Source: Clostridia bacterium (GTDB taxonomy: Bacteria; Bacillota; Clostridia; Christensenellales; Pumilibacteraceae). Taken from it: a DNA stretch of 5,315 bases. The position numbers were made by a program, and so were the translations under genes. Below are positions 5,050 to 5,315 of the stretch, piece after piece. Numbering within the stretch: position 1 is the first letter of the stretch; every line of letters begins with the position of its first letter. Under the pieces are notes generated by a model that worked only from the letters and a program-made list of their open reading frames with translations, ran no database searches and had not been told where the DNA came from. The DNA is taken from positions 1 to 5,315 of the forward strand of contig JAFTMM010000126.1 of the NCBI GenBank assembly GCA_017452405.1, given 5' to 3'.

Positions 5050-5315
5050 TCAATAACTTAGAATTAAATAACCGCAAGAGATTATCTTGCGGTTATTTTT
5101 CTCATATTTAATAATTTCTACGCTATCTGCTATTAAATTTCTAAATTCATCTAATTTAGAATCATTTTTCGCCTTTTCTTGAATTTTCATTGTATATCTA
5201 TTAGATTCTTCATTATCTAATAACATATCTGAAATCTTTTCAATTTCTATTTTTAAATCATTTATACTTTTTTCTGGGTATTCCTTCATAAAATTTTGGA
5301 TGCTTTGCTCACTAA
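5050..5315 (-). CDS. Unrecognised protein, C-terminal part (runs off the window)
   Basis: The frame is open from the right edge of the window to a stop at 5050-5052, giving 87 visible residues. The first ATG, at 5287-5289, has no ribosome binding site, and the frame continues upstream of it (SEQSIQNF precedes it), so the true start probably lies outside the window. The visible part is hydrophilic, rich in Lys, Glu, Asn, Ile and Ser, probably helical, without membrane segments or a motif I recognise. Its DNA is about 23% GC by hand count, far lower than the operon next to it, which suggests a different origin. The last 20 or so residues are encoded by the tuf terminator region, so the natural end of the protein may have been altered. 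A fortuitous frame in AT-rich DNA is possible. Confidence 0.5.
   Translation of the reverse strand, partial: SEQSIQNFMKEYPEKSINDLKIEIEKISDMLLDNEESNRYTMKIQEKAKNDSKLDEFRNLIADSVEIIKYEKNNRKIISCGYLILSY
5066..5100 (+). terminator. Intrinsic terminator of the str operon
   Basis: A perfect 14-bp stem (5066-5079 with 5085-5098, core ACCGCAAGA/TCTTGCGGT) with a 5-base loop ends in a T-run (5096-5100). It starts 38 bp after the tuf stop codon. Read on the minus strand, the same hairpin is followed by TTTAATTC, so it could also act weakly on transcription from the convergent gene. A smaller GC-rich stem (5031-5049) lies just before it and has no T-run. Confidence 0.93.

Overview
The window carries a bacterial str operon in the order rpsL (ribosomal protein S12), rpsG (S7), fusA (EF-G), tuf (EF-Tu), all on the + strand. 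It looks like a member of the Clostridia (Firmicutes). The Shine-Dalgarno sites are strong (AAGGAGGT before rpsL). S12 is the short clostridial form of 123 residues, without the insertion seen in Bacillus. S7 has the 156-residue Firmicute length, and the tuf promoter is a near-perfect sigma-A type. No finer placement is possible from these conserved genes by eye. All four proteins are full length with intact key motifs, so the genes themselves are ordinary housekeeping.

Layout. Positions 1-330 hold no gene but contain two identical 125-bp direct repeats (1-125 and 206-330) separated by 80 bp of hairpin-rich sequence. A 65-bp leader follows, then rpsL (396-767) and rpsG (812-1282), 44 bp apart. 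The rpsG-fusA gap is unusually long (347 bp). Its left part (1283-1447) is unexplained GC-rich sequence. Its right part (1448-1594) is a 147-bp MITE-like element with near-perfect 15/16-bp terminal inverted repeats, containing an array of small hairpins joined by a conserved AATTCAT linker. One more hairpin lies directly against the fusA ribosome binding site. fusA (1630-3732) is followed by a 96-bp gap holding a strong promoter for tuf (3829-5028). That promoter is flanked by an inverted repeat whose left arm contains the -35 box. A 14-bp-stem intrinsic terminator (5066-5100) closes the operon. Beyond it the sequence drops to about 23% GC and contains the 3' end of an unrecognised convergent gene.

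How the genes work together: S12 forms the decoding site and S7 organises the 30S head. EF-Tu delivers aminoacyl-tRNA and EF-G drives translocation. The dedicated tuf promoter fits the need for EF-Tu in excess of the other products. What is noteworthy is not the genes but the repeat and hairpin DNA inserted between them, in one of the most conserved operons of bacteria.
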